Shown: positions 23,222 to 35,462, counted from the first letter of the stretch. The stretch: 64,000 nt of DNA from Dichotomocladium elegans (GCA_025716815.1 JAIXMN010000024.1:434001-498000); one strand, 5' to 3'. Program-made: numbers and translations. The notes: generated from the sequence alone by a model not told the origin.

Positions 23222-26041
23222 TTAAATTCTGGCCTTGCCGCTTTGTATGAATGCCAAATCGGCCGGTTGAAACCGCCGATATTCTCCATCATGGAGCCAA
23301 AATACAGGCTCGTCCGGTGGAACCCTGTCGATTCCTTGTTCGCGAAGCATATGCTTCTGCTGCTTGAAAGTGGCCGTCATATCAAGCTTTGGCATAAAGC
23401 GAAGGAAAACGGGAATCGCATAGCGAGGGAGATGTTTTGACACATGGCGGAAAAAGTCGATCAGATCAATGGCCTGGACGTCTTCAGACAGGACGATGGC
23501 CGCCATACCTTTGCGCGTGTGTTATTGTTGTTTGCGCACACACGTATGCACGTGTTTCCAGGATTTCCCTTTTATAATGACCTACCCGCTCGACCATCAT
23601 GCTTCGGTACGAGTGTACCATACACATTCACCTCGGCGATGCCCGGAAACTCCGCAATGACATGAGCCACCTCCGTCGTTGCGACGTTCTGGCTGTGCCA
23701 ACGGAACGTGTCGCCCAGCCGATCTTCAAAGTAGATGTATCCTGATGTGTCGAACCGAATAAGGTCTCCGGAGCGGAAATACCTAAAAGCTTTCCGTTAT
23801 TATCAACCGCCGCCTTCCGGTTCCTTGAAGGCGATGTACATAGACAGCTTACATGTCGCCCCTCGTAAACACATTCCGCAGTACTTTCTTTTCGGTCGCG
23901 CTGCGGTCACCGTAGTATCCTGTAAATGCCCCGATCCCTTCCGCATCGATCTTGGCCAACATCTCGCCTGCTTCTCCGGGTGCACACTATGTAATAAAAT
24001 AGAAAGAAAGAAACGAACCCCGTGCTTTTTTTTTTAGATACTGTACGTATTGTCTTCCTTCTCCCCACATACCGCAATACAGAACCCCTGTTCGTCACGC
24101 GCCGGTTCCTGCGTAATCGGATCGACTTTGATAAATCTTGTATTCGAAAGAGTACGCATCAACGGTCCATGGCGACCGATTGCACCCTCGCCCTGGCCGC
24201 CTTTGCTGTAGTTGAAAAACGCTCCAAGACCTTCCGTTGCTCCATAAAACTCGACTACGGTCGCGATATTGAACCTGGAATGTTTAAAGATGTGAGGGAA
24301 GGGCGACCTTTTTTATTTATTTATTATCTTTTGTCGATCGTCTTTACCTCGTACGGAGCGGCTTCCAGATTTCTTGTCGCATACCGTTACCAAGAATGAG
24401 ACGAACGCAATGCTTGTTCTCAAGCGGATGCCGCGGCTGATTAACAAGATATCGACATAACTCACCCACATACTAACGAGAAAAAGGGAGAGGGGGAAGG
24501 GACAACGGTCATCTGTTTACTTTCACATAGAACAAACCAATGAATCCGTTCCTAGACTTACATGGAATAAGGTGACCTTGTAGTCGTAAACGTCATTCCA
24601 AAAGGTGCTTGCAGAGAACTTCCGCGAGAGCACAATCGCACCGCCACCCACCAGGGTCGATCCAAAAGACACGATTACTGTAAAGAGTCGTTACCCATGA
24701 TCCAAACTGAACGAGACAAGATATATATACACTTACGTCCAGAGCTGTGGTAGAGAGGAAGGCATGTGTATGTAATATCGGTGGGTCGCGTATTCTGGAT
24801 GGCACTCATAATCCAGAAGCTTCCTAAAGTAAACCCCCCCCCGACCAGCTCCCTTCTAAGTCCAGTCTTCTACAGTATAGCTTGTAGGACGCTCTTACCG
24901 TATAATCTGTAATGCGGGATAAGGGCTGCCTTTTTCTCTCCCACTCTATGAATGAGTAACCTTTCCCTGATTATAGCACTAACATTTTTTCTTTACCTTG
25001 GGAAGACCTGTCGTGCCGCTAATTACGTACGTGTGATATATAAAGCGCATCAACAAGCTGGCGCGATATAGTTCTTTATACTTGCCTTGTGTATATGAGC
25101 ATGGCAGGATCAGAAGCGCGCTCTACATGCAACAATCTTCCATCCGTATCCTCGCAGCTGTACGTTGTCAAGATCTCCTCGGTCAGCATGGGGAACTCCT
25201 CCGTGTAACCTTCACCGAATGCATAAATGTTTACAATGGCTCTCAGCTGATCTATACCCGCGCTTTTGACGTTCTCCACATAGCATGGATCGAAAAGAAG
25301 AAGACCAGCGCTTGAAACCCTGATACAGTGCAGGAGACCCTCGCCCTTCAATTCTGTGTTAAGCAGCGATGGCACTGCCCCGATCTTGAGAATCGCAAGC
25401 CATGTAATAACAAAAGAGGGATGGTTCTGCTGCATCATGCAAACTACATCTGCTCATTTTCCGTGACGTGTGTTGATGTTGATAAATGGAGAGTACCGAA
25501 TACTTTGGCTGCTACGATCACTTTCTTCCCTACCTTTACGTTTCACGTTTTGTGCCAGTATAAGCCAATGTGCCTACATACATGTATACACCACATGAGT
25601 GCTGCTCAAGAATATCATCTACGTATGTGTAATTTTACCAAGCGGTTGGAAGCTGAGGATTGATTTTGTCAGAGAACCTAAACTGTCGGACAAAGACAAT
25701 ATGCTTACCTTGCTCAAGATCGCGATAGGTATATGTATTTCTCTCAAAATACATGAATACACGGTCAGGATTCTTCTTAGCCTTGTCGCTGAATAGATAG
25801 TATATATTTATCCGATCGCGATAGATGGCTATTTTCAGACTTTTGGGCAACAGAGACCCATTGTTAGCAGCTTTACCTTGCTTGCAAAAAAAAAAAGAAA
25901 CGCTTGGATCCCTTACCGTATCAATGCAGTTATAACTACGCGTAGCTGGTAGATATCGCTACACACATGATATCGGGTGTCCAAGTACATGCCTCCAACA
26001 GCGCATATGAGGACGATGACAACAGCGGTAACTACTGTCAT
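23222..26041 (-). CDS. FAT1: Fatty-acid transporter / very-long-chain acyl-CoA synthetase (FATP/Fat1 family)
   Basis: Fourteen exons: 26041-25917, 25839-25709, 25652-25639 (14 nt), 25573-25534, 25443-25086, 25018-24997 (22 nt), 24929-24899, 24823-24737, 24677-24562, 24472-24348, 24274-24073, 23986-23853, 23782-23586, 23508-23222; 622 residues. An N-terminal hydrophobic anchor precedes an AMP-binding enzyme: [10 protein letters not shown] (221-230), [26 protein letters not shown] (463-470), DRLGDTFRW and NVATTEV, the last two typical of FATP. These proteins couple fatty-acid uptake to CoA activation (ATP to AMP) at the plasma membrane, ER or peroxisome. The intron after exon 5 has a GC donor (gcaagt), and the first acceptor is chosen by frame and a CTAAC branch site. 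All phases close. Gene symbol is by family, not orthology. Confidence 0.9.
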
Positions 26042-26902
26042 GTTCCGCCCAGTATATTAGTTTCTTTGTCTTAACCATACTGATGTATGGCGCATAAGGA
26101 TTACTTGAATTCATTTGTGATATCCAAAGAGGTGTCTTGATACTCAATGAGAAGGAGAGTGAACATAAGGAAGGAAAAGAAAGAAAAGGGTGGGGGCGAA
26201 AGCAAACGGTTGAATCTGGAGTCTGTAGCTGGTCACATGAGGACGTGCTAAACGTAGTATCTTTCCCTGATGCAGAATAATGTCATTGGCATGTGAATGC
26301 ATAAGTCTTTTGATTGGTTACTGCAATACCATTTTTGAGCTTGTACAGCACAGGTCTTCCTACATAAGACCGCATTTATACAGTATTATCCGGAAAAAAG
26401 TCAGCACACAGTTTGTACAGCAAGAGTGGCAGGTTAAGCTGACTCTTTTCTTGTAGTTGTTTTTTAAAATCAAGTATGTTGGGAAAAAACGACTAGAAAG
26501 CATTATGCTAGTCAAGCTGTATTGGTAAATTCACTAATCTCAAATCGTGTGCATCATTAGACGGACTGCAGCACGCATAGAGTTTCATGCGCTGCCTTTA
26601 AAGGAACGCTTGTGCTAATGTATTGGGTTACAGGTACTAAGAAGCATCTGTACGCACAATGGATATATTGCAACTTCATTAGTCCGTGAACCTTTATTCA
26701 TTCCCTTTGTTGTGATAGCAGCCAACAGTACGTCCCCAAATACCCTTTTCATTTAGCCATGACCGAGGTTAATTCACATAGGCGTTAAGACGTGGTGAAG
26801 CCTTTACGTCTCATTCATAATTTTACTAGTGCTCAAGAAAGGGGATCAATATTTCTTTCACTCCTATGTTAGTTAAATGGTTTCTCCAACGGCAATTTGT
26901 AA
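26042..26902. other. Intergenic between the fatty-acid transporter and the first HET-like gene
   Basis: Both neighbours are on the minus strand. The DNA is AT-rich with no credible ORF. It should hold the transporter promoter and the 3' UTR of the HET-like gene. It also marks the left edge of the gene-poor island. Confidence 0.55.
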
Positions 26903-28505
26903 TCACGATGCACGGTCATCCACGTCACGGCCCGACAAAGATCCAGTCGAAGAGCGCATCGATTCCAATGAATCGAACATTGAAGACAATCCCTCACCGA
27001 CCTGAAAACATTATTTTTTCAATGAACAAAGCATAAGTAGGCGCCGTCATCAAATCGATTCGACGGGTGTCGCACGTTACCATATCCCGCAAATTAAGAA
27101 CCTTCTGTCCACGCTTTATAAGCTGCTCGGGGTTCTTATGGACAACAAACTTGTATACGTCTTGCATTGATTTTGCTTTGGAAAGATCATAGCTCAGGGG
27201 AATGTCGATTTCAGGCACTCGTTCCTGGACTGCGGCAATGAACGCTGCCCATACTTTGCGGTGATCGTACACCCTTGGGATATCAAGATCCAAAAGACCT
27301 GCCACTCCATATATGTAGTCACATGGGTCCGTGCACACCCTAGGCATCTCGCCAAACCTCGCCAGATCTATTCCAGTAAGATCGAACTTGGAAGACATAT
27401 ACCGTAGCTTTAAGACCCGTATGGATGCGTTTTCAAATCCAACGAGATAGCTGTCATCGACCTCATCCTGATCATGGACCTCGTAATCTCCATTTATAAA
27501 GCAAGGGAAGCAATAATAGACGGCGCTAAACCTTGTTAAATCCTGATAACATCTTGACACGCCTTGTGCGCTCGTAATATAGGACATGCGTTCTTTAGAA
27601 AGGCCAAAATAGAAGCCGTAAATTGGAAACTCGTCACTGAACTTTTCAGCAAGGTAAGACTCTAGAGTATCTTCCATAGCACAAGCGAGCTTATGCGTGG
27701 TTAAGGTAACATAATATCGGTCGAGGAAGATATCGGGAGAACCGTCCTCACTTATGAAGGATAATAGATTCGGAAGAATAAACTCCTGAAGAGTCCAAAC
27801 GCGCTTGAACCATTGGCAGCTCGTGAAGTTTACGAGGGCCTTGATGTCATCCGGTTCAACGTCGTAACACCAACCAAGAAGATCGTTCATAGTTTCGTCC
27901 CATGTGATGTCATCCTCTTGAGATTTGCCGGCTATTTGTTCCTTATATCCATTGCTAAGAGCGTCGGAATCAAACGACTCCAGCTGCTCACTCAAGGATT
28001 TGATCCGTTTCAAGTCGTTCGCCTGTAAGTCAATGAGAGCGTAACAGCGCCTGCAGAGGCGATAGATATCTCCCATAATGACAAGCGGAGTGTCCTTTGG
28101 ATAACAAAACACGTCAATCCACCAAAATCCTGGGCGGCTTTTGAGGAGGGCAAGTAGGGTCTTTTGCTTTTCGGGTCTCATCATGGCTTTGGCGGGATTT
28201 CCTTCAGCATCAAGTATTCCATGGGTGGTCCACATTTCGCGTTTGTTTTTGCCGTCCCAGATGTGTGATACTGTATAAAAATCCTCCTTCTTGAGCTGTT
28301 TCCGTATGTCGCGATCGGTTGCTGGACACACTATTTTCATTGATAATCCTTCTTCATTGGTGTTCACAACGTGGATCAACCAAAAATTGGGATTTTTGTA
28401 CAGTCGCCTCCTCGAGAGCACAGCATCTGCGAAAAGCACCGCCGTTCCTACGTATCCTTGTGCATATTTTTTGTATTTTGACAAGGTAGCCCGTGTTTTT
28501 CCCAT
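26903..28505 (-). CDS. HET-like domain protein, copy 1
   Basis: The main exon 28505-27081 encodes 475 residues. A GTAACG-TTTTCAG intron leads to exon 27001-26903, adding a Ser-rich tail; unspliced, the frame ends at 26994 (503 aa). Landmarks resemble the fungal heterokaryon-incompatibility (HET, PF06985) domain: TVSHIWDG (78-85), FWWIDVFC (127-134), DTPLVIMGDIY (138-148), RCYALID, and WFKRVWTLQEFILP (232-245). A second conserved block, CTDPCDYIYGVAGLLDLDIP (391-410), matches the region that follows HET in Dikarya. The usual WIDAICINQ segment is altered, so this is a divergent version. HET proteins trigger cell death after non-self contact in ascomycetes; that role here is only inferred. Two relatives lie downstream at 31029 and 33295. 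Confidence 0.8.
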
Positions 28506-31028
28506 GGCAGCTATGTGACCGATGTATTGTGGTATCCTTGATTGCGAAAACGTACCCTTAAGGTGCAGTTCTCGCTAGTACCTTGGGAAAGTGTATCTTT
28601 GAACGGTGAAATATAAGCAGCTCAAAGCATGAAGCTTTAACGAAACAAAAATTTAAACTTTGGGCTTAGACGCGGACCCCTTTTTTAAAACTGCGAGGGT
28701 TGGCGTGGCGTGAGCCAACTCGGGCATCTGCGGCACTCACGCACAGCACCTTCTCTTTCGTTCTTGGTCGCATTTTCCCATGGCTAATGATCAGGTTAAT
28801 GTCATGTGCACCTTATTATTATTATTATTATTCAGTGTCAGTTTGAGAATGTAGAAAACAATATACACTGTTACACAGGATGTCAATCGTGCCAGGGCTT
28901 CAACTGATTTTTGTATTTCTGACAAATCGATTCGCTCATTCCGGAGAGAGGAGGGTAGCATAACGCCATGGCGATACATCTCTGGCGTACCGTAACTTGG
29001 CGCTGAGTTTCCATGAATTGGATAATGGCAAATCGTTACAGCCATATGATTCACCTGAACGAAGGGCATCAATGCAATGCGCGGCCGCTAGGTATATTCT
29101 CAAAAGTACTGTATCCAAGGCTGTGTGCGACTTATTTGTTTATAGCGCTAACGAGAACTGAGCTTAGATGTAGTTTATACCAAAAGTAAGTGTCTAATAC
29201 TACACAGACTAAAATTGCGTTACATAAATCACATAAAGCTGTCTTGGCAACCGGTAAAAAGACTTTGTACAGTGTTGATGAATGACATTTGTTAATATGG
29301 AGTTGCACTTTCTTCTCCCTATCCTTTAACTTACAACGACCTGCTTTTGAAAATGAATGGGGGCTTATCTCAAAGGGTTGCAAAGTAGTTACCTTCGCTG
29401 CATCTGCGATAACTGATGCAGAATACTGTATTTCTGGTGTGGGCCGTTTTAACCACCCTAAGCGTGCGCGTACATTGGTCTTGATCGCTGTGGGCTTTGC
29501 TCTGTAGTTTTGGTTTACTGTAGATGAGCGAAGCTATTCATCAGCTACAGAGGAGAAAATAGTATCCCTTCTCTGAAAACTCCATTGGGTTGACACCGTC
29601 TTCTAGAAGACCCTGAACATACAATGCACAATTATATCATTCCCCACCAGCTCCTCGTTTTACGACTGTGATAGACAACCTCCCAGTGCGATGCTTGCTG
29701 TGGGCAGTTCTGATTGCATATCTACTATATCGGAGTATGAGGCTGCTAGAGTCATTTGAAGATGTCAATGCTGTAATAAATGATTGTCCTTTAACACATG
29801 GCCGAGAACGTTGCGATTGACGGTCACCGATATGATGATAGTTCAGGAAAATTCGAAGGATACTAAGATCTTCATCTTCATATTGGAGCGGCATTTGCTA
29901 GTCTTATGCTCCTTGATTAGATTGACTTTGCAGTTCTTGCATAAATCACTCCCCACCGTAGGCTTGGCCTCCCGACTAAAAGTTATCTTCAAAGAACCAA
30001 AAGTATATTCATCTGCTCCCTCCCACCTGTAGAAGACAAACAAGCGAAGCTTTTGAAATAACAGAGAACTATATAGGGCCTGGCTCTTGGGAACGAGGTA
30101 GGTACAGTGAGGCGCCGATTTTTATTGTAAGCCCTCCGTATGTTAGCTTAAGAAAATTGCGTTTTGCTCTTGTAAGCCTATAAAGCAGATTCTGCAATTT
30201 CACGCCCAAGGTGACACATGCCTGACGATGTCAGGGTTCTAAATTACGCCATCAGACGATCACAGTATCACAACAGCAAAGACTATTTTGTCTGGGACTC
30301 TCCATGATATTGACACCACCACTTCCTTGAGCTTGCTATGGTTTAATGATCAATGAATCCGACGTCGTCTTCAATCGCTATGGTCCTTTCAGGTAGCGTG
30401 TGCTCTGGAGCGAAACTGTATCATCTGGACTGGAAGCGCTCCGGCAGCTGAGGATACACCGTCAAGTGCTTTCGATGCGTTCGTTAAGAACGATCAGTAC
30501 AAGGTTACACATACTGAAGAAAGATCAACAACTGTTGCCTTGAGGCCTTGCTGGTTTCGAAGAGTGCGAAACTGTACATAGGTTCATTTCAGTATGAACA
30601 AGCAGTGATCTTCTGACTAACACAGTTCGCTACAGCAATATGCATGTAAATCGGGGGTATCACCAGAAACCGCCCTCCAGCTACACTGGCTGCGCCAGGC
30701 CCCTGAACAAATATTTCCCCTGCGAAGTCCGAAGCATTCATACATTCTTGGCTCTCACTTACCCGTATAAAGGGAGCTTAATGATGCTAATACACCTGCG
30801 TGCCATTCTGGTAACCCAACAGCGCAGTGTATTTGAGTGCTGTAACTACAGACGTCTTTCTTATACGCATACGTACATGTACAATATTGCACGAAACTGA
30901 CAGTCTGCAAATCTGGTCTGCAACAAATTCAGTTCTTTGTCGGAAAGTGTATGTGAGCCAAAGGAAAACCTATTGTCACTTACTCAGTTTGTGATATTAA
31001 TCACTGTCGATCATCACCATAGATTGAT
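28506..31028. other. Gene-poor DNA between HET-like copies 1 and 2
   Basis: 2.5 kb of AT-rich sequence separates the divergent HET-like gene and pseudogene. It contains a (TTA)n microsatellite at 28813-28832 and only short ORFs without protein character. I see no recognisable element or RNA gene; decayed inserted DNA is likely. Confidence 0.5.
28813..28832 (+). repeat. (TTA)n microsatellite
   Basis: Near-perfect TTA repeat, about 7 units, in the gene-poor spacer. Confidence 0.9.
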
Positions 31029-32280
31029 ATGAATAGGCTCGAAAGAACCTTCTGCATCGCAAGACCGTAACCCAGTTCGGTGTCGCATATGGTCTTGCAT
31101 CATTCGATGCTGTAGCTGTAAAACGCGCGCTACTTTAGAACTCAATTTTTCAGCTCATTCACGTCATTGAGAATAAGGGCGGAACGACATCGATGAGGAT
31201 CGTCAAGCCCGCATCCAGTGGTGCCACGCGCGAACAAGTTAATGACCATGATTTCTAAACTTTATCGCATCTATGGGTAGATACGAACAAGGTGCCGTTA
31301 TGGACAAGCCATGATATCATCGATGAGAAAGATCAGGTCATCAAAGTCAAAATGCGATCAGAAAAGCGGAAGACGATCCTAAAGCTGCTTTGTGATTTCC
31401 CGGGCTTCTGGTGGATCGATGTCTTTTGTGTCCGGTCAGACACTCCGCTTATGATCATGGGTGATAATTTATCGTCTGTGCTAGCACTGCTTTGCGCTTG
31501 TGGGACTTTCCATCCGATTATTTTGAGCATGTTAAAATCATAACACAACAACGAACAAGAACAGTGGAATTTACGTCGCTATTGCGCTATACGAGAATAC
31601 AAGCAGCGGGCAACAGAGAAAATGCGAGGTCTGACAGTTCGCTGGTGCAATTCCCTACCAAACATGCTTAGTGGATGGAAGTGAGTGAAATCCAAAAGAT
31701 ATCTCAGTATGTGGCAACGTTGTCGCAAAATTTTGATTTTCCTCAGCGAGCGAAGATGATACCGGGACAAGTTCACTTGATAGGGCGTATGCAACTGGCA
31801 TCATAGAGCCGTCAACAAAGCTGTGCAAAAGCGCATTTGGAGACTCTTTTGGAGGAGCATTAACGGATCAGGCAGCAAGGTGTCCCATTTACCATCAGAA
31901 GCGCATACCCATGTCGCATTACCCTCGGTAGGGTCTGCTGTCATCACGACTTTCTATTACTTTTGTTTATGATGACTTTGTGGAATTTGTCTACAAAGAC
32001 GACAATAAGGTCGTTGCAATCCCGTTTCTGTTTTTGTATGCTCAACAGCCAAGTGTATCATCCTGGTTTCCTCTCCTCGCCAGAATGCAAAAATCCATAT
32101 GATTGCATCTATCGGGTCTTTGGGTTGTTTAGCCTGTATATCCCAAGAACAGATAAGTCAGATCAAGTTCGCGAGTGGTTTAGGTAGGTACTGTCTTTCC
32201 GGTATCACATACAGTTGACCTTTCAAAGGCTCAATCCATGAGAAGGCGGCTTCGAACCCGTCTCAGCAGATAGCTCGGGC
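31029..32280 (+). pseudogene. HET-like domain pseudogene, copy 2
   Basis: Collinear with copy 3 but broken. From the ATG at 31029 the frame is soon lost, and the homologous reading shifts frame by about 31065. Stops interrupt it near 31135 and 31256 (before TLSHLW). A good stretch at 31292-31475 holds PLWTSHDIID, KVKMRSEKRKTILKLL, FPGFWWIDVFC and DTPLMIMGD. Further fragments follow: PYDCIYRVFGLFSLYIPRTD near 32095-32155, and VDLSKAQSM near 32215. The stops, deletions and shifts make a working protein very unlikely. It is closer to copy 3 than to copy 1. It shows that the family has duplicated and decayed in place. Confidence 0.85.
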
Positions 32281-33294
32281 ACATTAATATGGAGATAAAA
32301 ATAAGCAAGAATGGATAATACGCTATTTGGAGAGATATGATATTCATGTAGATCTTAGTTCCCCCTCCCCAGTTATTAGGCATCCACTTGAAACATTATA
32401 CATGCATGGCAGCATTTAGCCAGTATATAAACGACCCATATTTATGGAATTGCTGTCAGAATTTGTCGAAATCGAGTGGGGTTAGTCAATATGGCGCATG
32501 ATCCGGTACAGATGTGAATCTGATTACGATCAAAAGAGAAACTCAGTCCCTCAACTGCTCCGTCTTCCTAACAGAGATCAGGGTGTTCTGTAGGTAGTCT
32601 AAATCGGCAGCCACAGATTATTCCATAGCAAACAAAAAATCCTTGCTTTCTATTGATGTTTATTAATGCCCAGTCTATGAAAACATTAGAGTTGCAGCTA
32701 TAAAGTTATAAAAATCCTTGCATTGATTCTCGAAGAAGCAGCTCCCCAGCTGGCTAAACATACAAAGGAAAGGGCAATGGCTACTGTCCAGAGAATTTCT
32801 CCCATTTCGGCTAAATAAAGGGTTTTTACCACTTTTTCGCAGTTCACTTATTTTTTCTGCAATATGGAGACGGAAGGCCGAGCACTGCAAGGACATGCAT
32901 GTTTCCTTGGAGGATGCAGCCTTGGTTGCACAAAAGATGCTCTCCTTTTAAGAACGCCGACGGTGCCACACGCTTATGGATAAATATCCACCGTGAAAGC
33001 CAAGGCAAAATTTCCTCGCTTTTCATTTCCCACCTTATAAAGGTAAACTAAGGATGGGCAATACGCCGACGACATCGTGCACTGAGTATTTTGGTACTTT
33101 ACCTCAGAAAGACACACAGCCACAGTCATATATTACACGAGGCCAGCAGTGTTTTGAATCCAGGCACCCATACACTGGTATCTTTTCCTGCACAGTGTAC
33201 GGAATTCTCTGAGACGCTTTTTCCGCGTCATTTTTTTTTTTGGGGGGGGAACGAGGAGAGATTGGTTGGTGTTCATCACTATTGTTAGACCGCT
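32281..33294. other. Upstream region of HET-like copy 3
   Basis: About 1 kb of AT-rich DNA with no credible ORF. A run of T followed by a run of G lies at 33231-33248, just before the ATG at 33295. A promoter is expected here; no clear TATA box is close to the start. Confidence 0.5.
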
Positions 33295-34716
33295 ATGGAC
33301 AAGATCGAAAAAACGTTATATTTCGCAAAGTGCACAGCCCAAGTGTGTGCTGCAGCGGGTCTCGCAGCATACGATATTATCACCGTGAAACACGCGCTAC
33401 TGAAGAACTCCAACTTTCAGCTCATCCACGTCATCCGGACGTATGATGGATCGACGTCAATGAGAATTGTTACACCTGCATCCAGTCGTACAATTCGGCA
33501 ACAAGTCAAGTCCGAGGGGTATTACACCTTGTCGCATCTGTGGGGAGATAGCCAGGAGCTACAACCGTGGACAAGTCATGGTGTTACTGACGATAGAGAT
33601 GAGGTGATCGAGGTCAAGATGAGGCCTGAAAAACGAGAAACGATCCTAAAGTTGCTTGCGGATCATCCAGGCTTCTGGTGGATTGACGTGTTCTGCGCGC
33701 AAACGGACACGCCGCTTGTGATCATGGGTGACATATACCACCTGTGCAATCGTTGTTTTGCGCTTGTGGACTTCCCATCGGACGGTTTTGAACACGTTAT
33801 CAACATATACAACTACCTGCGTGCGAGAGGGGCCGCGTCCACAAAGACGATTGTCCAAAAATATAAGCGGCGGATAGAAGGAAAAAGGGGTACTTCGACG
33901 TTCCTCTGGCGCGAGTTCCTGCAAGACATGCTTGGTGGATTTCCGGGGGCCAATGCCAACGACATCTCAGTATGTGCTGACTTCCTCGACTGCCGATGGT
34001 TTACGCGTGTGTGGACTCTTCAAGAGTTCATACTTCCTCCAAAATTGACTTTTCTGAGTGAACTCGACGTCGGGTCAGGTTCGCTTGATCGGACATATGC
34101 GGTTGGTATCATAAAGATGTCAACGCAACTGTGTAAAAAAGCATTCATGTCTTTCCTGCATGAGGATTTCGGTGAAACGTACGACTATAGGGCTCGATTT
34201 TTACCTTCAGAGGTACACAAGTACTGCAAGAGCACTCCGGATATATCAAGATGCTATCACGACTTCAGGTCACTCTCGGCTAACCATGATTTCGTGAAAT
34301 ACGTGGACAAGAATGAGGAGGAGGACGGCGGATCTCTGAATTTTTCTGGGTTCTTGTACGCTCGAATGGGGAGCGTATCGCACACGTACGATCCGCTTGT
34401 CTTTGCCCTCCCAACCCTCGCAAAACTGCAACGCACATGTACAGATCCGTGCGACTATATATACGGGATCGCTGGATTCTTCAAACTCGATATTCCGAGG
34501 ACAGACGACCCACGTCAGGTTTGGCAGTCCTTCCAAGAGGTGGTTTCAAGGCGAGCACCAGACTTTTGGGACCCACACATTGTTGACCTTTCAAGGGCCC
34601 GATCGATGGAAGATGTCTTTAAAGTCTTCTCACCAGACAGCCCTAAAGCACTAAAATGGAGCGAAAAGTTATCAAGGAATATCGGTGCCATACAAAATGT
34701 CTCGGCTCACTTTTAA
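33295..34716 (+). CDS. HET-like domain protein, copy 3
   Basis: Single exon, 473 residues. It carries the same ordered landmarks as copy 1: YTLSHLWGD (78-85), FWWIDVFC (127-134), DTPLVIMGDIYHLC (138-151), RWFTRVWTLQEFILP (234-248), and CTDPCDYIYGIAGFFKLDIP in the C-terminal half. Spacing to copy 1 is nearly identical through residue 150. The N-terminal ~30 residues are Ala-rich and may form a membrane-associated helix. By analogy with HET proteins of ascomycetes it may act in allorecognition or cell death, but catalytic or partner data are absent. It is in the same orientation as the pseudogene and followed by a MITE-like insertion 185 bp after its stop. Confidence 0.82.
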   Translation: MDKIEKTLYFAKCTAQVCAAAGLAAYDIITVKHALLKNSNFQLIHVIRTYDGSTSMRIVTPASSRTIRQQVKSEGYYTLSHLWGDSQELQPWTSHGVTDDRDEVIEVKMRPEKRETILKLLADHPGFWWIDVFCAQTDTPLVIMGDIYHLCNRCFALVDFPSDGFEHVINIYNYLRARGAASTKTIVQKYKRRIEGKRGTSTFLWREFLQDMLGGFPGANANDISVCADFLDCRWFTRVWTLQEFILPPKLTFLSELDVGSGSLDRTYAVGIIKMSTQLCKKAFMSFLHEDFGETYDYRARFLPSEVHKYCKSTPDISRCYHDFRSLSANHDFVKYVDKNEEEDGGSLNFSGFLYARMGSVSHTYDPLVFALPTLAKLQRTCTDPCDYIYGIAGFFKLDIPRTDDPRQVWQSFQEVVSRRAPDFWDPHIVDLSRARSMEDVFKVFSPDSPKALKWSEKLSRNIGAIQNVSAHF

Positions 34717-34900
34717 AACGGCGGACGTTTACGCGATTTCGTACAGTCCCAGTCAGTTAGTCAGTCAGTCACTTGGATGTTCTACATAAATAAGTGGGTT
34801 CATATTCATCGTTGCTCTACGGCCTTACATTGGGATGCCTTTGATAACAATCGAAATGGACCTATTACAGAGTCCTGCAAAGTTATCGTCTCTGATCATA
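34717..34900. other. 3' flank of HET-like copy 3
   Basis: It holds a short AGTC tandem repeat near 34751-34770 and AT-rich sequence, ending at a TA dinucleotide that borders the MITE-like element. Confidence 0.5.
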
Positions 34901-35072
34901 CGGTGACCGCCCGTTATAGTGATATTCGTTATAATGATAATTCGATATAGCGATACACTTTAGGAAGAGCAAAATTGCCGGTTAGGACTTATTCCAACTC
35001 GTTATAGTGATAATTCGCTATAGTGATGCGATTCCTTGGAACCGAGTGTATCACTATAATGGGGGGCCACTG
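34901..35072. mobile_element. MITE-like element, 172 bp, TA-flanked
   Basis: The ends are imperfect terminal inverted repeats: 20 of 24 positions match between the left end (CGGTGACCGCCCG...) and the reverse complement of the right end (CAGTGGCCCCCCA...), both running into TTATAGTGATA. A TA dinucleotide sits on each side, the target duplication of pogo/Tc1-type elements. Inside, the GTTATAGTGATA unit recurs in both orientations and degenerate forms. There is no room for a transposase, so it would be mobilised in trans. Family assignment to pogo-like elements is by terminal style only. Confidence 0.7.
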
Positions 35073-35462
35073 TATATGGCATCGAATCATCAGGATAGAG
35101 TTTCTGGAGATATCCAAGATACCAAAAACTTAAGAAAAAAAAACAGCTCAACAGTTGACCGCACTTGCAGAGGAATGATGTATTCCGTACTTCCTGACAT
35201 GAAGCCAGCAGGAGACCCGCTTATGCCCTGTAATTCCAAACTTAAGACGGCATACAATGTACTTTGGATGCCAGGCTCCCAACACCCTGACCTCATATGA
35301 TTGATTCTCTGCTCTTCCATGGTTACCCGCGGGGTTGATTTTAATGAATAACTGCCTTTTTCGATAATTAAATGGGGAAAGCAATATATTCGCATGAACC
35401 AACCGGCGCTGTAACGTGTTAACAGACGCCCGCCGAATGCACAGGTGGGGGTGACAAAGGTC

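Noticed and set aside
32230..32300. tRNA-like B box on the minus strand (GGTTCGAAGCC)
   Set aside because: The flanks do not form a T-stem beyond two pairs, and no A box or acceptor stem is found.
26042..34900. A linked enzyme or effector cluster around the HET-like genes
   Set aside because: Apart from the three HET-like copies I find no companion gene; the rest is AT-rich non-coding DNA.
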